Assembly (NCBI RefSeq): GCF_025137375.1
Contig: NZ_CP073720.1
Coordinates: forward strand, 1,264,501-1,328,500
Reading direction: 5' to 3'
Length of the DNA stretch: 64,000 nucleotides
Source: Dactylosporangium fulvum
Lineage (GTDB): Bacteria > Actinomycetota > Actinomycetes > Mycobacteriales > Micromonosporaceae
Part shown: positions 1-8,248 of the stretch, piece by piece
How positions within the stretch are numbered: position 1 is the first letter of the stretch
Layout: each line of letters starts with the position of its first letter
The notes under the pieces: generated by a model
Databases searched by the model: none
Told to the model about the DNA's origin: nothing
Seen by the model: the letters and a program-made list of their open reading frames with translations, nothing else
Program-made: the position numbers and the translations under genes

Positions 1-399
1 AACAGCGTCGAGCTCAAGGACCTCGGGGTGGCCAGCAGCACGGCGACCTTCGCCCGCTCGATCGGCGGCGCGTTCGGCGTCGCCGTCTTCGGTGCGATCT
101 TCAACCACCGGCTGCACGACCTGCTGGGGGAGCGGCTCGGCACGCGGGCCGCGGACGAGCTCGCGAGCGGCGGTGGCGGCGCCACCATCGGGCCGGAGAC
201 GCTGGGGCAACTGCCGGCGCAGGTCCGCACGGCGGTGGTCGACTCGATCGCCGGAGCGACGTCCAGCGTGTTCCTGTGGTCGATCGCGGCGACGGTACTG
301 GTCCCGGTGCTGGCCCTGTTCATCCGCGAGGTGGCCCTGCGCGGGAGCGGGAGCGACGAGAAGCCCGCTGAGAGCACCCTGGTTGCGCGGGAAGGCTAG
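1..399 (+). CDS. MFS drug exporter, C-terminal part (5' end outside window)
   Basis: The reading frame is open from base 1 to TAG at 397-399, giving the last 132 residues of a major facilitator superfamily protein. The stretch VASSTATFARSIGGAFGVAVFG is typical of the late transmembrane region of DHA2 (EmrB/QacA-type) 14-helix drug/proton antiporters, and a last hydrophobic helix (SSVFLWSIAATVLVPVLALF) precedes a charged cytoplasmic tail. The protein would export toxic compounds at the plasma membrane. Substrate and any linked TetR regulator lie outside the window and cannot be told. Confidence 0.85.
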   Translation, partial: NSVELKDLGVASSTATFARSIGGAFGVAVFGAIFNHRLHDLLGERLGTRAADELASGGGGATIGPETLGQLPAQVRTAVVDSIAGATSSVFLWSIAATVLVPVLALFIREVALRGSGSDEKPAESTLVAREG

Positions 400-454
400 T
401 TTCGCGCAAGGTCTGCGCGAAATTGTGCCGGAAACTGGCGTGTGGTGCGCGAAA
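400..454 (+). promoter_or_regulatory. Candidate operator: three TGCGCGAAA half-sites
   Basis: TTTCGCGCA (400-408) and TGCGCGAAA (414-422) form a perfect 9-bp inverted repeat with a 5-nt spacer. A third TGCGCGAAA lies at 446-454, exactly 32 bp (about three helical turns) after the second. The cluster begins one base after the MFS stop and ends 52 bp before the SIS gene start, so it probably controls that gene. The regulator is unknown; a sugar-responsive GntR, ROK or LacI protein would fit (inference). Confidence 0.6.
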
Positions 455-505
455 CTGCAACACTATGAGCAGGATCGCGCACCACGCCTACTGAAGGAGC
501 ACGCC

Positions 506-1558
506 GTGACCGAGCAGCCCGGTGCCGGGATGAAGGCCGACATCGCCGAGCAACCGGAGGTGTTCGCCCGCCTGCTCGACGAGCAGGCCGACCAGATCGC
601 CGCGGCCGCCGCGCGGATCGCCGAGTGGCGGCCGCGCAGCGTCGTCTTCACCGCCCGCGGCACCTCCGACCACGCCGCCCTCTACGCGGCCTACCTCACC
701 GAGATCCGCCTCGGCATCCCGGCCGGGCTCGCGTCCCCGTCCGCGATGACCGTCTACGGCGCCCGGCCCGACCTGCGCGACACGCTCGTCGTCGGGGTCA
801 GCCAGAGCGGCGGCTCGCCCGACCTGCACGAGGTGCTGCGGGTCGCCAAGGAGCAGGGCGCGCACACGCTCGCCGTCACCAACAACCCGTCGTCGGCCCT
901 GGCCGAGGTCGCCGAGCTGCACGTCGACGTGGCCGCCGGCCACGAGATCGCCGTCGCCGCCACGAAGACCTACACCGCCGAGCTGCTCGCCCTGCTGATG
1001 CTGGTCGAGAGCGTGAAGGGCGGCGGCACACTGCCCGCTGACGAGCTCGCCGAGCTGCGCAGGCTGCCCGGCCACGCGGAGCGGGTCCTGGCCGACGACG
1101 CGGCGGTCGACCTCGCCGCGCGCTACCGCTTCGCCGACCGCCTGGTCACCACCGGCCGCGGTTACGCCTACCCGACGGCGCGCGAAACCGCGCTCAAGCT
1201 CATGGAGACCTCGTACGTGGCCGGTCTCGCCTTCTCCGGCGCCGACCTCCTGCACGGCCCCCTCGCCATGGCCCAGCCCGACGTGCCGGTGCTCGCCGTC
1301 GTCGGCTCCGGCCCGGCCGGCACCTCCATGCGGGACGTCGTCGCCCGCCTCGGCGAGCGCCGCGCCGACGTGGTGGTCGTCGGCCCGTCCGACGTCGACG
1401 GCGCCGAAGCCCGGATCGCCACCCCGGACGTCGACGAGCGGTACGCGCCGCTGCTCGACATCCTCCCGCTGCAGCGGCTGGCGCTGGCCCTCGCGCTGCA
1501 CCGGGGCGAGAACCCGGACGCGCCGCGGGGCCTCAAGAAGGTGACGGCGACGCTGTAG
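506..1558 (+). CDS. SIS-domain sugar isomerase/aminotransferase-like protein
   Basis: This 350-residue protein has two sugar isomerase (SIS) domains like the C-terminal isomerase half of glucosamine-6-phosphate synthase (GlmS), without the glutaminase half. The first SIS domain starts near residue 40 (VVFTARGTSDHAAL) and carries the phosphosugar-binding GVSQSGGSPD; the second carries RGYAYPTARETALKLMET and SGADLLHGP. Such stand-alone proteins act as amino-sugar-6-phosphate deaminases or isomerases in cytoplasmic GlcNAc-type sugar use. GTG 506 was chosen because GAAGGAG lies just upstream; the longer open frame reads back over the MFS gene. The 3' end overlaps the convergent lipoprotein gene by 26 bp. 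The exact substrate cannot be read from sequence. Confidence 0.85.
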   Translation: MTEQPGAGMKADIAEQPEVFARLLDEQADQIAAAAARIAEWRPRSVVFTARGTSDHAALYAAYLTEIRLGIPAGLASPSAMTVYGARPDLRDTLVVGVSQSGGSPDLHEVLRVAKEQGAHTLAVTNNPSSALAEVAELHVDVAAGHEIAVAATKTYTAELLALLMLVESVKGGGTLPADELAELRRLPGHAERVLADDAAVDLAARYRFADRLVTTGRGYAYPTARETALKLMETSYVAGLAFSGADLLHGPLAMAQPDVPVLAVVGSGPAGTSMRDVVARLGERRADVVVVGPSDVDGAEARIATPDVDERYAPLLDILPLQRLALALALHRGENPDAPRGLKKVTATL

Positions 1559-1991
1559 GGCCCGCGGGCCCGTCGACCGGCACGACGGCCTCTTTGCCCT
1601 CGCGGAGCGGCTTGGTCTCGAACGACTGCGGCGGCCGGTCGGCCACCTGGATCCGATAGGTCGGCCGGCTGCCGGACAGGTTGCTCAGCTCGAAGCCGAA
1701 GTTGCAGTGGAAGCCGTCCGGCGTCGCGGCCAGCACGCCGCCGCCGAGCGACGTGACGGCGATGACCTTGCCGTCGGCGTCGGCCGCCCGGACCGGCGCG
1801 CCGGCCGCGATGTCCGACGCCGACGGCGGTGCCAGGCACGGCGTGCCGCCGGTGCCGGCCGCCGCGCCGGCCACGCTCACGTATCCGTGCAGCAGGAACC
1901 CGTCGGGTTTGCTCTTCTCGTCGTGGCGTCCGGCCCAGCCGCAACCGCCGAGCGAGAGCGTCAACACCAGGGCAAGTACAAGGCGCCGCAC
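1533..1991 (-). CDS. Predicted lipoprotein of unknown function
   Basis: A 152-residue protein with a short basic start, a hydrophobic stretch and the lipobox LGGC (Cys17), so it should be lipid-anchored outside the membrane. The mature part is small and soluble, with two further cysteines (C52, C95) that could pair, and ends in a Ser/Pro tail. I recognise no family. Its start faces pdtaS across 23 bp, so the two promoters must overlap; its 3' end overlaps the SIS gene. Confidence 0.75.
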   Translation of the reverse strand: MRRLVLALVLTLSLGGCGWAGRHDEKSKPDGFLLHGYVSVAGAAAGTGGTPCLAPPSASDIAAGAPVRAADADGKVIAVTSLGGGVLAATPDGFHCNFGFELSNLSGSRPTYRIQVADRPPQSFETKPLREGKEAVVPVDGPAGPTASPSPS

Positions 1992-2014
1992 GGGCCAACC
2001 TTAGTCTTGTCTGC

Positions 2015-3517
2015 GTGTCGACCCTGCGTGACCTCGTCGAGGAGCACACCGCCCTCGAGCCCGAGGACATCGAGCACCTGCACCGCCTCGCCGGCGACTG
2101 GCAGATCGTGTCCGACCTGTCCTTCGCCGACCTGCTCATGTGGGTGCCGGTGGGTGACCGTGGGGAGTTCCTGTGTGTCGCGCAGGTCCGCCCGACGACC
2201 GCGCCGACCGCCTACCAGGACGACCAGGTCGGGCGGATCGCCGGCGGCCCCGAGGTCGCCCACCTCGCGATCGTGCGGGCGCAGGGGCGGATCTGGCGGG
2301 AGGGGGATCCGGTCTGGTACGGCGACATGCCCGCCCGCCATGAGGCGGTCCCCGTGCGCCGGCGCGGCCAGGCGAAGGTCATCGCCGTGGTCGGGCGTGA
2401 CACCAACCTCAGCACCGCGCGGACCCCGGCCCAGCTGGAGCTCAACTACCTGACCACCGCCGACGACCTGGCCCAGATGATCGCCGACGGCAGCTGGCCA
2501 CCACCGCGCCACCCGGGCGAGACCACGAGCGCGCCCCGGATCGGCGACGGGCTGGTCCGCCTCGACGCGACCGGCAAGGTGACCTACGCCAGCCCGAACG
2601 CGCAGTCGGCGTACCGGCGGCTCGGCCTCGCCGCCCACCTTGTCGGGGAGAGTCTCGCCGAGCTCACCGGCCGGCTCGTCGACGACCCGCTGGAGGGCGC
2701 CGACGCGACCGAACGCGTGCACGCCGCGCTGCGCGGTGAGGCGCCGGCCCGCAAGGAGCTGGAGGCCCGCGGCGCCACGGTGCTCATGCGTGCGCTGCCG
2801 CTCATACCGGCGGGCGTGCCGATCGGGGCGCTCGTGCTGGTCCGGGACATCACCGAGGTGCGGCGCCGGGACCGGCAGCTGATGACCAAGGACGCGACGA
2901 TCCGCGAGATCCACCACCGGGTCAAGAACAACCTCCAGACCGTCGCCGCGCTGCTCCGCCTGCAGGCCCGCCGGGTGGGTGTGCCGGCTGCCCGGCACGC
3001 GTTGGAGGAGTCGGTACGACGTGTGGCCTCCATCGCGCTGGTCCACGAGACCCTGTCCATGTCGTCGACGTCCGAGTCCTCCGACGAGGCCGTGGAGTTC
3101 GACGGCATCGTGGACCGGGTCGCCGCCGCCGCGGTCGAGGTCGGCGCCGCCGGGTTCAAGGTCGCGCTGCGCCGCGAGGGCGACTTCGGGGTGCTCCCGG
3201 CCGAGATCGCCACCCCGCTCGTCATGGTGCTCAACGAACTGTTGCAGAATGCCGTCGAGCACGCGTTCGAGCCGGCACCGGTCAAGTCGCCCGAGGTTGT
3301 CGTCTCGGTCCACCGCTTCCGCAAGCAACTGCACGTGACCGTCGCCGACAACGGGGTGGGCCTGCCCGACGACTTCGACCTGGACGCCAGCGAGCGGCTC
3401 GGGCTCCAGATCGTCCGGACGCTCGCCACGGGGGAGCTGCGGGGCACGATCGAGCTGCGCGCCCGTGCGGAGGGTGGGACCGAAGCGGTGATGGTGGTCC
3501 CACTGGCGAAGCGGTGA
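2015..3517 (+). CDS. pdtaS: Sensor histidine kinase PdtaS
   Basis: This 500-residue soluble kinase matches the length (about 501) and layout of mycobacterial PdtaS: an N-terminal GAF-like domain (about 1-150), a PAS domain (about 170-285), a HisKA_2 dimerisation domain with the H-box EIHHRVKNNLQ (His300/301), and an HWE/HisKA_2-type ATPase with NELLQNAVEHAF and DNGVGLP. It would phosphorylate PdtaR, an ANTAR RNA-binding response regulator not found in this window. GTG 2015 is preceded by a possible -10 (TAGTCT, 2002-2007) at a spacing that suggests a leaderless mRNA, and no ribosome site is visible. In mycobacteria pdtaS neighbours whiB1; here whiB1 lies 8 kb away, with the sulfur operon and repeat/IS region between. 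Confidence 0.9.
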   Translation: MSTLRDLVEEHTALEPEDIEHLHRLAGDWQIVSDLSFADLLMWVPVGDRGEFLCVAQVRPTTAPTAYQDDQVGRIAGGPEVAHLAIVRAQGRIWREGDPVWYGDMPARHEAVPVRRRGQAKVIAVVGRDTNLSTARTPAQLELNYLTTADDLAQMIADGSWPPPRHPGETTSAPRIGDGLVRLDATGKVTYASPNAQSAYRRLGLAAHLVGESLAELTGRLVDDPLEGADATERVHAALRGEAPARKELEARGATVLMRALPLIPAGVPIGALVLVRDITEVRRRDRQLMTKDATIREIHHRVKNNLQTVAALLRLQARRVGVPAARHALEESVRRVASIALVHETLSMSSTSESSDEAVEFDGIVDRVAAAAVEVGAAGFKVALRREGDFGVLPAEIATPLVMVLNELLQNAVEHAFEPAPVKSPEVVVSVHRFRKQLHVTVADNGVGLPDDFDLDASERLGLQIVRTLATGELRGTIELRARAEGGTEAVMVVPLAKR

Positions 3518-3627
3518 ACCGACCGCACTGTGGGACTGTGCCCGGTCGGCCCCGGTTCGACGGGCGATTCTCGGCGACAACTCCTATCGAGTGAGTCGTA
3601 TTTCTGTTACATGCCGATGAAATCGCT

Positions 3628-3656
3628 TTGAGAGAACCCTCACGCGAACGTGGCGT
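3628..3656 (+). promoter_or_regulatory. Candidate promoter of sulfur operon
   Basis: TTGAGA (3628-3633) is followed after 17 nt by TGGCGT (3651-3656), a plausible -35 with a weak -10, placing transcription start about 25 nt before the leader peptide. Weak prediction from spacing alone. Confidence 0.3.
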
Positions 3657-3687
3657 AAGGACCGGTTCTCGTGGAAGACTGCACCCC

Positions 3688-3771
3688 ATGCACGCTGCTT
3701 CTCTGCGGCTCGTTTGCCGCCGACACGTCGACTACGGTCGCGTGCGCAGCGCTATCTGTCCGGCTTGCTGA
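3688..3771 (+). CDS. Cysteine-containing leader peptide of the sulfur operon
   Basis: A 27-residue ORF, MHAASLRLVCRRHVDYGRVR followed by SAICPAC and TGA. The core RRHVD-x4-R-x-SAIC is, as I recall it, the conserved pattern of short actinobacterial leader peptides found ahead of sulfur and cysteine genes. It has three Cys codons, two of them in the last four sense codons. By analogy with cysteine-responsive attenuators described in mycobacteria, ribosome stalling here when Cys-tRNA is scarce would raise expression of the sulfite reductase operon starting 135 bp downstream. Between lies a small inverted repeat, ATGAC (3824-3828) and GTCAT (3835-3839), which may be part of the switch. The peptide itself probably has no separate function. 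Confidence 0.75.
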   Translation: MHAASLRLVCRRHVDYGRVRSAICPAC

Positions 3772-3906
3772 ACGCCGCCCGTCGAATTTTTCCCGGGTGC
3801 GCGACTTCGTGCCGGAATTTCTTATGACATCGACGTCATCCATCTCGGCATTGCCGTGATCGGCCGGCGCTCAGTCGCGTGCTCTCGATCCTGAGAGGAC
3901 GCCGCC

Positions 3907-5634
3907 ATGACGGTGAACACCGTCCCGGCTGACAACGCCACTCCAGCTCCCCGTCCCGCCCGTGGACGCGGAGCAGCCGGTGGGCGCCCTCGTGGTGAAG
4001 GGCAGTGGGCCCTCGGTCACCGCGAGCCGCTCAACCCCAACGAGCGCAGCAAGAAGGACGACAACCCGCTCAACGTCCGGGCCCGGATCGAGAACATCTA
4101 CGCACGCGGTGGCTTCGACTCGATCGACCCCGCCGACCTGCGTGGACGGTTCCGCTGGTACGGGCTCTACACCCAGCGCAAGCCGGGCATCGACGGCGGG
4201 CGGACGGCCGTGCTCGAGCCGGAGGAGCTCGACGACCGGTACTTCATGCTCCGCATCCGCAGCGACGGCGGCCAGCTCGACCTGGCCCAGCTGCGCACGA
4301 TCGCGTCGATCGCCCAGCGCTTCGCCCGCGACACCGCCGACATCACCGACCGGCAGAACATCCAGCTGCACTGGATCGAGATCGAGAACGTCCCGCAGAT
4401 CTGGCAGGAGCTGGAGGCCGTCGGCCTGTCCACCACCGAGGCCTGCGGCGACACCCCGCGCGTCATCCTGGGCAGCCCGATCGCCGGCGTCGCCGAGAGC
4501 GAGGTGCTCGACCCGACCGAGGCGATCAGCGAGATCAACCGGCGGTACATCGGCGACCCGGCCCTGTCGAACCTGCCGCGGAAGTTCAAGACGTCGATCT
4601 CCTGGCTGGCGGACACGCCGTACGAGGCCAACGACATCTCCTTCGTCGGCGTGATCCACCCGGAGCACGGCCCCGGCTTCGACCTCTGGGTCGGCGGCGG
4701 CCTGTCGACCAACCCGATGCTCGCCCAGCGCCTCGGCGTGTGGGTCCCGCTGCACGAGGTGGCCGACGTCTGGCTCGGCGTGGCCCAGGTCTTCCGCGAC
4801 TACGGCTACCGGCGCCTGCGCACCCGCGCCCGGCTGAAGTTCCTCGTCGCCGACTGGGGCGTGGCCAAGTTCCGGGAGGTGCTCGAGACCGAGTACCTCA
4901 AGCGGCCGCTCATCGACGGGCCCTCGCCGGAGCTGCCGGAGAAGCCGATCGACCACGTCGGCGTCCACAAGCAGTGGGACGGCAAGTTCTTCGTCGGTGC
5001 CGCACCCGTCGCGGGTCGCAGCTCCGGCACGCAGCTCGCCAAGGTCGCCGACCTGGCCGAGGAGCACGGGTCCGGGCGGGTGCGGCTCACGCCGTACCAG
5101 AAGATCCTGGTCCTCGACGTCGACGAGGAGCGCACCGAGTCGCTGGTCCAGGGGCTGCAGGCGGTCGGCCTCGAGCCCCGGCCGTCGGGCTGGCGGCGCA
5201 ACACGATGGCGTGCACCGGTATCGAGTTCTGCAAGCTGGCGATCGTCGAGACGAAGGCCCGCGCCGCAGAGCTGGTCGAGCACCTGGAGAAGAAGGTCGC
5301 CGAGCTCGACGCGGACATCTCGATCCACCTCAACGGCTGCCCCAACGCCTGCGCCCGCACGCAGGTCGCGGACATCGGCCTCAAGGGCATGCTCGTCCGC
5401 GACGACAGCACCGGCGAGATGGTCGAGGGCTTCCAGATCCACCTGGGCGGTGGGCTGGGCATGGCCGCCGGGCAGACCGCCGGCTTCGGCCGGAAGCTGC
5501 GCGGCCTCAAGACCACCGCCGCCGAACTGCCCGCCTACGTCGAGCGGGTCACGCACCACTACCTGGCCGGGCGCGAGTCCGGCGAGTCCTTCGCCCGTTG
5601 GGTGATGCGCGCTCCGGAGGAGGAGCTGCGATGA
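3907..5634 (+). CDS. Ferredoxin-dependent sulfite reductase
   Basis: A 575-residue siroheme/[4Fe-4S] enzyme that reduces sulfite to sulfide with ferredoxin in assimilatory sulfur metabolism. The four cluster ligands are visible as ACTGIEFC (C436, C442) and NGCPNAC (C478, C482), and two ferrodoxin-like sulfite/nitrite reductase repeats flank them. The N-terminal 40 residues are Pro/Arg-rich and probably disordered. ATG 3907 follows GAGAGGACGCC. Its cysH and chelatase neighbours favour sulfite over nitrite as substrate. The gene ends ATGA-style in the next gene, showing translational coupling. Actinobacterial homologues are called SirA or NirA. Confidence 0.93.
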   Translation: MTVNTVPADNATPAPRPARGRGAAGGRPRGEGQWALGHREPLNPNERSKKDDNPLNVRARIENIYARGGFDSIDPADLRGRFRWYGLYTQRKPGIDGGRTAVLEPEELDDRYFMLRIRSDGGQLDLAQLRTIASIAQRFARDTADITDRQNIQLHWIEIENVPQIWQELEAVGLSTTEACGDTPRVILGSPIAGVAESEVLDPTEAISEINRRYIGDPALSNLPRKFKTSISWLADTPYEANDISFVGVIHPEHGPGFDLWVGGGLSTNPMLAQRLGVWVPLHEVADVWLGVAQVFRDYGYRRLRTRARLKFLVADWGVAKFREVLETEYLKRPLIDGPSPELPEKPIDHVGVHKQWDGKFFVGAAPVAGRSSGTQLAKVADLAEEHGSGRVRLTPYQKILVLDVDEERTESLVQGLQAVGLEPRPSGWRRNTMACTGIEFCKLAIVETKARAAELVEHLEKKVAELDADISIHLNGCPNACARTQVADIGLKGMLVRDDSTGEMVEGFQIHLGGGLGMAAGQTAGFGRKLRGLKTTAAELPAYVERVTHHYLAGRESGESFARWVMRAPEEELR

Positions 5635-5792
5635 GCGAGCGCATGGCGCCGCTGTACTGCCCGTACTGCGGGGACGAGGACCTCAGACCACACGAAGAGA
5701 CCCACGGCGCATGGGAGTGCCGCAGCTGCGCACGGGTCTTCTCCTTGAAGTTCCTGGGACTGGCGGCATCAGCGTTGGAGGCGAAGCGATGA
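5631..5792 (+). CDS. Small zinc-ribbon protein between sulfite reductase and cysH
   Basis: A 53-residue protein with two CxxC knuckles (CPYCG at 10-14, CRSC at 33-36) able to hold one zinc or an iron centre. It overlaps the sulfite reductase stop and the cysH start by 4 bp each, so it is made together with both. Small proteins of this kind occupy this place in other actinobacterial sulfate-reduction operons (from memory). It could act in electron transfer or enzyme assembly; this is inference, as no function can be read off. Confidence 0.85.
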   Translation: MSERMAPLYCPYCGDEDLRPHEETHGAWECRSCARVFSLKFLGLAASALEAKR

Positions 5793-6505
5793 GCACAGCC
5801 ACAGCCACTACCCGTACCCGTGAAGAGATGATGGCGCTGGCCAAGGACGCGTCGGCGCGTCTGGAGAACCAGCCCGCGGAGAAGATCGTCGAGTGGGCCG
5901 CCGGCGAGTTCGGCGAGCGGTTCTGCGTGACCAGCTCGTTTGCCGACGCGGTGCTCGCGCACGTCGTGTCGAAGGTTGTGCCCGGCGTGCCGGTCATCTT
6001 CCTCGACACCGGGCTCCACTTCGCCGAGACCCTCCGGGTGCGTGAGGTCGTCCAGCGGACGCTTCCGGTGACGGTACGGTCGATCCGTCCCCGTCAGACC
6101 GTGGCGGAGCAGGACGCGGAGTTCGGCCCGCGGCTGTACGCCCGCGACCCCGACGAGTGCTGCTTCCTGCGCAAGATCGAGCCGCTGGAGCGCGCGCTCG
6201 CCGACTACGACGCCTGGGCCGCCGGCCTGCGCCGCGACGAGTCGCCGAGCCGGGCGAACACGCCGATCGTGAGCTTCGAGCAGGCCCGCGGCAAGATCAA
6301 GGTCTCCCCGATGGCGCAGTGGACGCAGGCCGACGTCGACGCGTACATCTCGCGCTACAACGTGCCGGTCAACGCCCTGATGCGGCAGGGGTACGCCTCG
6401 GTGGGCTGCTGGCCGTGCACCCGCCGGACGCCTCCGGGCAGCGACCCGCGCGGCGGTCGCTGGCCGATGTTCGACAAGACCGAGTGCGGTCTGCACACTG
6501 CATGA
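5789..6505 (+). CDS. cysH: Adenylyl-sulfate (APS) reductase CysH
   Basis: A 238-residue thioredoxin-dependent reductase that turns activated sulfate into sulfite. The pairs ECCFLRKIEPL and GCWPCTRR are the four-cysteine [4Fe-4S] signature of the APS-using branch rather than the PAPS-only branch, and the C-terminal ECGLH carries the catalytic cysteine. The nucleotide-binding region SSFADAVLAHV replaces the usual SGGKDS-like loop. It overlaps the zinc-ribbon gene and the chelatase gene by 4 bp each. Sulfate adenylyltransferase genes are not in this window. Confidence 0.93.
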   Translation: MSTATATTRTREEMMALAKDASARLENQPAEKIVEWAAGEFGERFCVTSSFADAVLAHVVSKVVPGVPVIFLDTGLHFAETLRVREVVQRTLPVTVRSIRPRQTVAEQDAEFGPRLYARDPDECCFLRKIEPLERALADYDAWAAGLRRDESPSRANTPIVSFEQARGKIKVSPMAQWTQADVDAYISRYNVPVNALMRQGYASVGCWPCTRRTPPGSDPRGGRWPMFDKTECGLHTA

Positions 6506-7251
6506 CCTCTGCGGTTCTCCTAGTCGCGCACGGCTCGTCCGATCCGCGGGCGGCGGCGACCACCCGGGCTTTGGCCCGCGCGGTCGCCGCCCAGCGCCCC
6601 GGCCTCGACGTCCGCAGCGCGTTCCTCGACCATGCGGGCCCGCGCCCCGACGAGGTGCTGTTCGCGTTCTCCCGGTCGGGTCACCGGTCGGCGGTGGTCG
6701 TACCGCTGCTGCTGACCGCCGCGTACCACGGCCGTGTTGATCTCCCGGCCGTGCTCGACCGGGCCCGTTCCGACGGCCTGCGCCTGGACGTCTCGGTGAC
6801 CGACGTCCTGGGCCCGGTCGCCGGCGCCGTGTCCCCGCTCCTGCTGGCGTCGTTGCGGCGTGCCCTTCCGGCTGGGCTCCAGCACGACGGGATCGCCCTG
6901 GTCGCCGCCGGCACCCGCGACGACCTGGCCCGGCACACCGTCGACCAGGCGGCGTCGGCCCTCGGCGCCACCCTGGGCGTGCCGTGCCAGGCCGGCTTCG
7001 CGTCCGGCTCCCCGGTGACCGGCGCCGTGGCGGTGTCCCGGCTGCGCGAGGCCGGCTGCTCGCGGATCGCGATAGCTTCGTACTTCCTGGCGCCCGGCCG
7101 CCTGCACGACATGGCGGTGTCCTCGGCGCTGTCGGCCGGCGCCCTGGCCCCGGCGGCCCCGCCCCTGGGCAGCAACCTGGACCTGGCAAGGCTGGTCGTC
7201 GCGCGGATCGCGGCGGTCTCTCCCGTTTCAGCGGCGCTCACCGCCGCGTGA
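6502..7251 (+). CDS. Sirohydrochlorin ferrochelatase-like protein (CbiX/SirB)
   Basis: A 249-residue protein made of two CbiX-type halves. The first has LLVAHGSSDPRA with the metal-site His and the second, more divergent half begins near GIALVAAGTRDD. It would insert iron into sirohydrochlorin to make the siroheme needed by the sulfite reductase three genes upstream. ATG 6502 overlaps the cysH stop. This is the last gene of the operon; the next gene begins 36 bp on with its own promoter-like sequence. Confidence 0.88.
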   Translation: MTSAVLLVAHGSSDPRAAATTRALARAVAAQRPGLDVRSAFLDHAGPRPDEVLFAFSRSGHRSAVVVPLLLTAAYHGRVDLPAVLDRARSDGLRLDVSVTDVLGPVAGAVSPLLLASLRRALPAGLQHDGIALVAAGTRDDLARHTVDQAASALGATLGVPCQAGFASGSPVTGAVAVSRLREAGCSRIAIASYFLAPGRLHDMAVSSALSAGALAPAAPPLGSNLDLARLVVARIAAVSPVSAALTAA

Positions 7252-7287
7252 CACCCGCACGTGGTGCGTGACGGTTACCGTAGACGG

Positions 7288-7602
7288 ATGCAGATGACAT
7301 GCCCGAAGTGTCGCGGTGAGATGCGGCAGTACGAGCGAAGCGGCGTCACCGTCGACCAGTGCCTGGAGTGCCGGGGCATCTTCCTGGACCGGGGCGAACT
7401 GGAGCGGCTCGTCGACGCGGAGAACTCCTGGAACCGCAACCGCCAGGGCGCGCAGCAGCAGGGCTACCCGCCGCAGCAGCACCAGAGCTACCCGCCGCCG
7501 CAGTCCTACCAGCACCAGAGCCACGGTTACGGCCACTACGGCCACCACAAGCGCCACAAGCGCCACCACCGGGACAGCTTCTTCGGCGAGCTGTTCGACT
7601 GA
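7288..7602 (+). CDS. TFIIB-type zinc-finger protein with Gln/His-rich tail
   Basis: A 104-residue protein starting with a zf-TFIIB domain: MTCPKCRGEM and DQCLECRGIFLDRGELERL supply two CxxC pairs. The middle (about residues 48-95) is rich in Gln, Pro, Tyr, Ser and His and looks disordered; the end DSFFGELFD is a short hydrophobic/acidic motif. ATG 7288 is preferred over upstream GTG 7261 because TACCGT (7276-7281) forms a -10 six bases before it, suggesting a leaderless mRNA. Cytoplasmic, function unknown. Confidence 0.8.
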   Translation: MQMTCPKCRGEMRQYERSGVTVDQCLECRGIFLDRGELERLVDAENSWNRNRQGAQQQGYPPQQHQSYPPPQSYQHQSHGYGHYGHHKRHKRHHRDSFFGELFD

Positions 7603-7615
7603 GAAGTATGCTTCC

Positions 7616-7666
7616 CTCGCAGTTGTGGTGCCGCGACGCTGTTTCGTCGGGCACCACAGTTGCGAG
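7616..7666. repeat. Imperfect palindrome, 17-bp arms
   Basis: CTCGCAGTTGTGGTGCC (7616-7632) pairs with GGCACCACAGTTGCGAG (7650-7666), 15 of 17 positions, with a GC-rich loop. It begins 13 bp after the zinc-finger gene stop and could act as that gene's terminator, but it shares GTTGTGG with the palindrome at 56970 and so may be one of a dispersed family. Confidence 0.7.
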
Positions 7667-7770
7667 AGGCGGCGTCTCCGCCCCGGCGCGCTCAGCCCTC
7701 GTTTCACTGCTGATTCCCGAGCTCCAGCTCAAGAGGGTGGACGCTTGGCGGCGCGCGTCGGACGGCCCTG

Positions 7771-7824
7771 CATGATCACGGAACTTTCGATGGCCTGTGC
7801 CCCCGCAAAAGCTCCGTGATCATG
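7771..7824. repeat. 54-nt CATGATC-ended palindromic element
   Basis: CATGATCACGGAACTTT (7771-7787) pairs with AAAGCTCCGTGATCATG (7808-7824). The element has the same length and the same CATGATC ends as the one at 22809-22862. Apart from this and the element at 7616, the 580 bp from 7603 to the insertion sequence hold only the repeat unit described next; I see no gene there. Confidence 0.75.
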
Positions 7825-7844
7825 CGCGGCCGAGGCCCGAAGCC

Positions 7845-8184
7845 CGCACTGGGCAACCTGCGCAGCGGCGTCGAGCCCGGGGCGCTATTTGTGCAGGTTG
7901 CCAGCGGGTGTGACTGCCGGTGCAGGACCGAACGGCACGGTTGGCCGCAGCCGACGGATGACCGTCGGGCCGGTCGCTGGTCGCCTGGTCGGGCTGGTCG
8001 GGCTGGTCGGGCTGGGGGCTGGTCGGGCTGGTCGCCTGGTCGGATTGGTTGCTGGTCGGGCTGGTCGCTTGGTCGGGCTGGTAGCGAACCGGGGCCGGGC
8101 GCCCGTCGGGTCAGTTGGGCCAGCGGACGGGTCCGGTGCTCAGAGCTCGCTTCGGACTCGGCGCGACCGACCTGTTGACCTTGG
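7845..8184. repeat. Non-coding repeat unit, copy 1 (interrupted by IS)
   Basis: A head of about 100 bp (GGCGTCGAGCC, then TTTGTGCAGGT, then GCAGCCGACGGA) is followed by a degenerate array of GGTCGGGCT-like words (about 7965-8090) and a tail ending in GACCTGTTGACCTTGG. The same head-array-tail order occurs at about 10545-11330. The terminal hairpin of this copy is broken by the IS21 element; its other half resumes at 10442. Open frames through it are low-complexity artefacts. Confidence 0.7.
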
Positions 8185-8248
8185 TGTCGCCGATTTTTGA
8201 AATTTGACCCCTTTTGGGTTCCGGAATTTTGACCCCTCCGGTGGTTGG

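Noticed and set aside
3671..3859. Cys-rich 62-codon frame (MEDCTPCTLLLCGS) overlapping the leader peptide
   Set aside because: It is in another frame from the recognised leader core RRHVD and SAIC; the Cys codons arise from the same TGC-rich DNA.
3871..5559. 562-codon minus-strand frame opposite sulfite reductase
   Set aside because: Shadow frame with Leu/Asp/Arg/Gly bias and no family; the sulfite reductase cluster ligands are clear on the plus strand.
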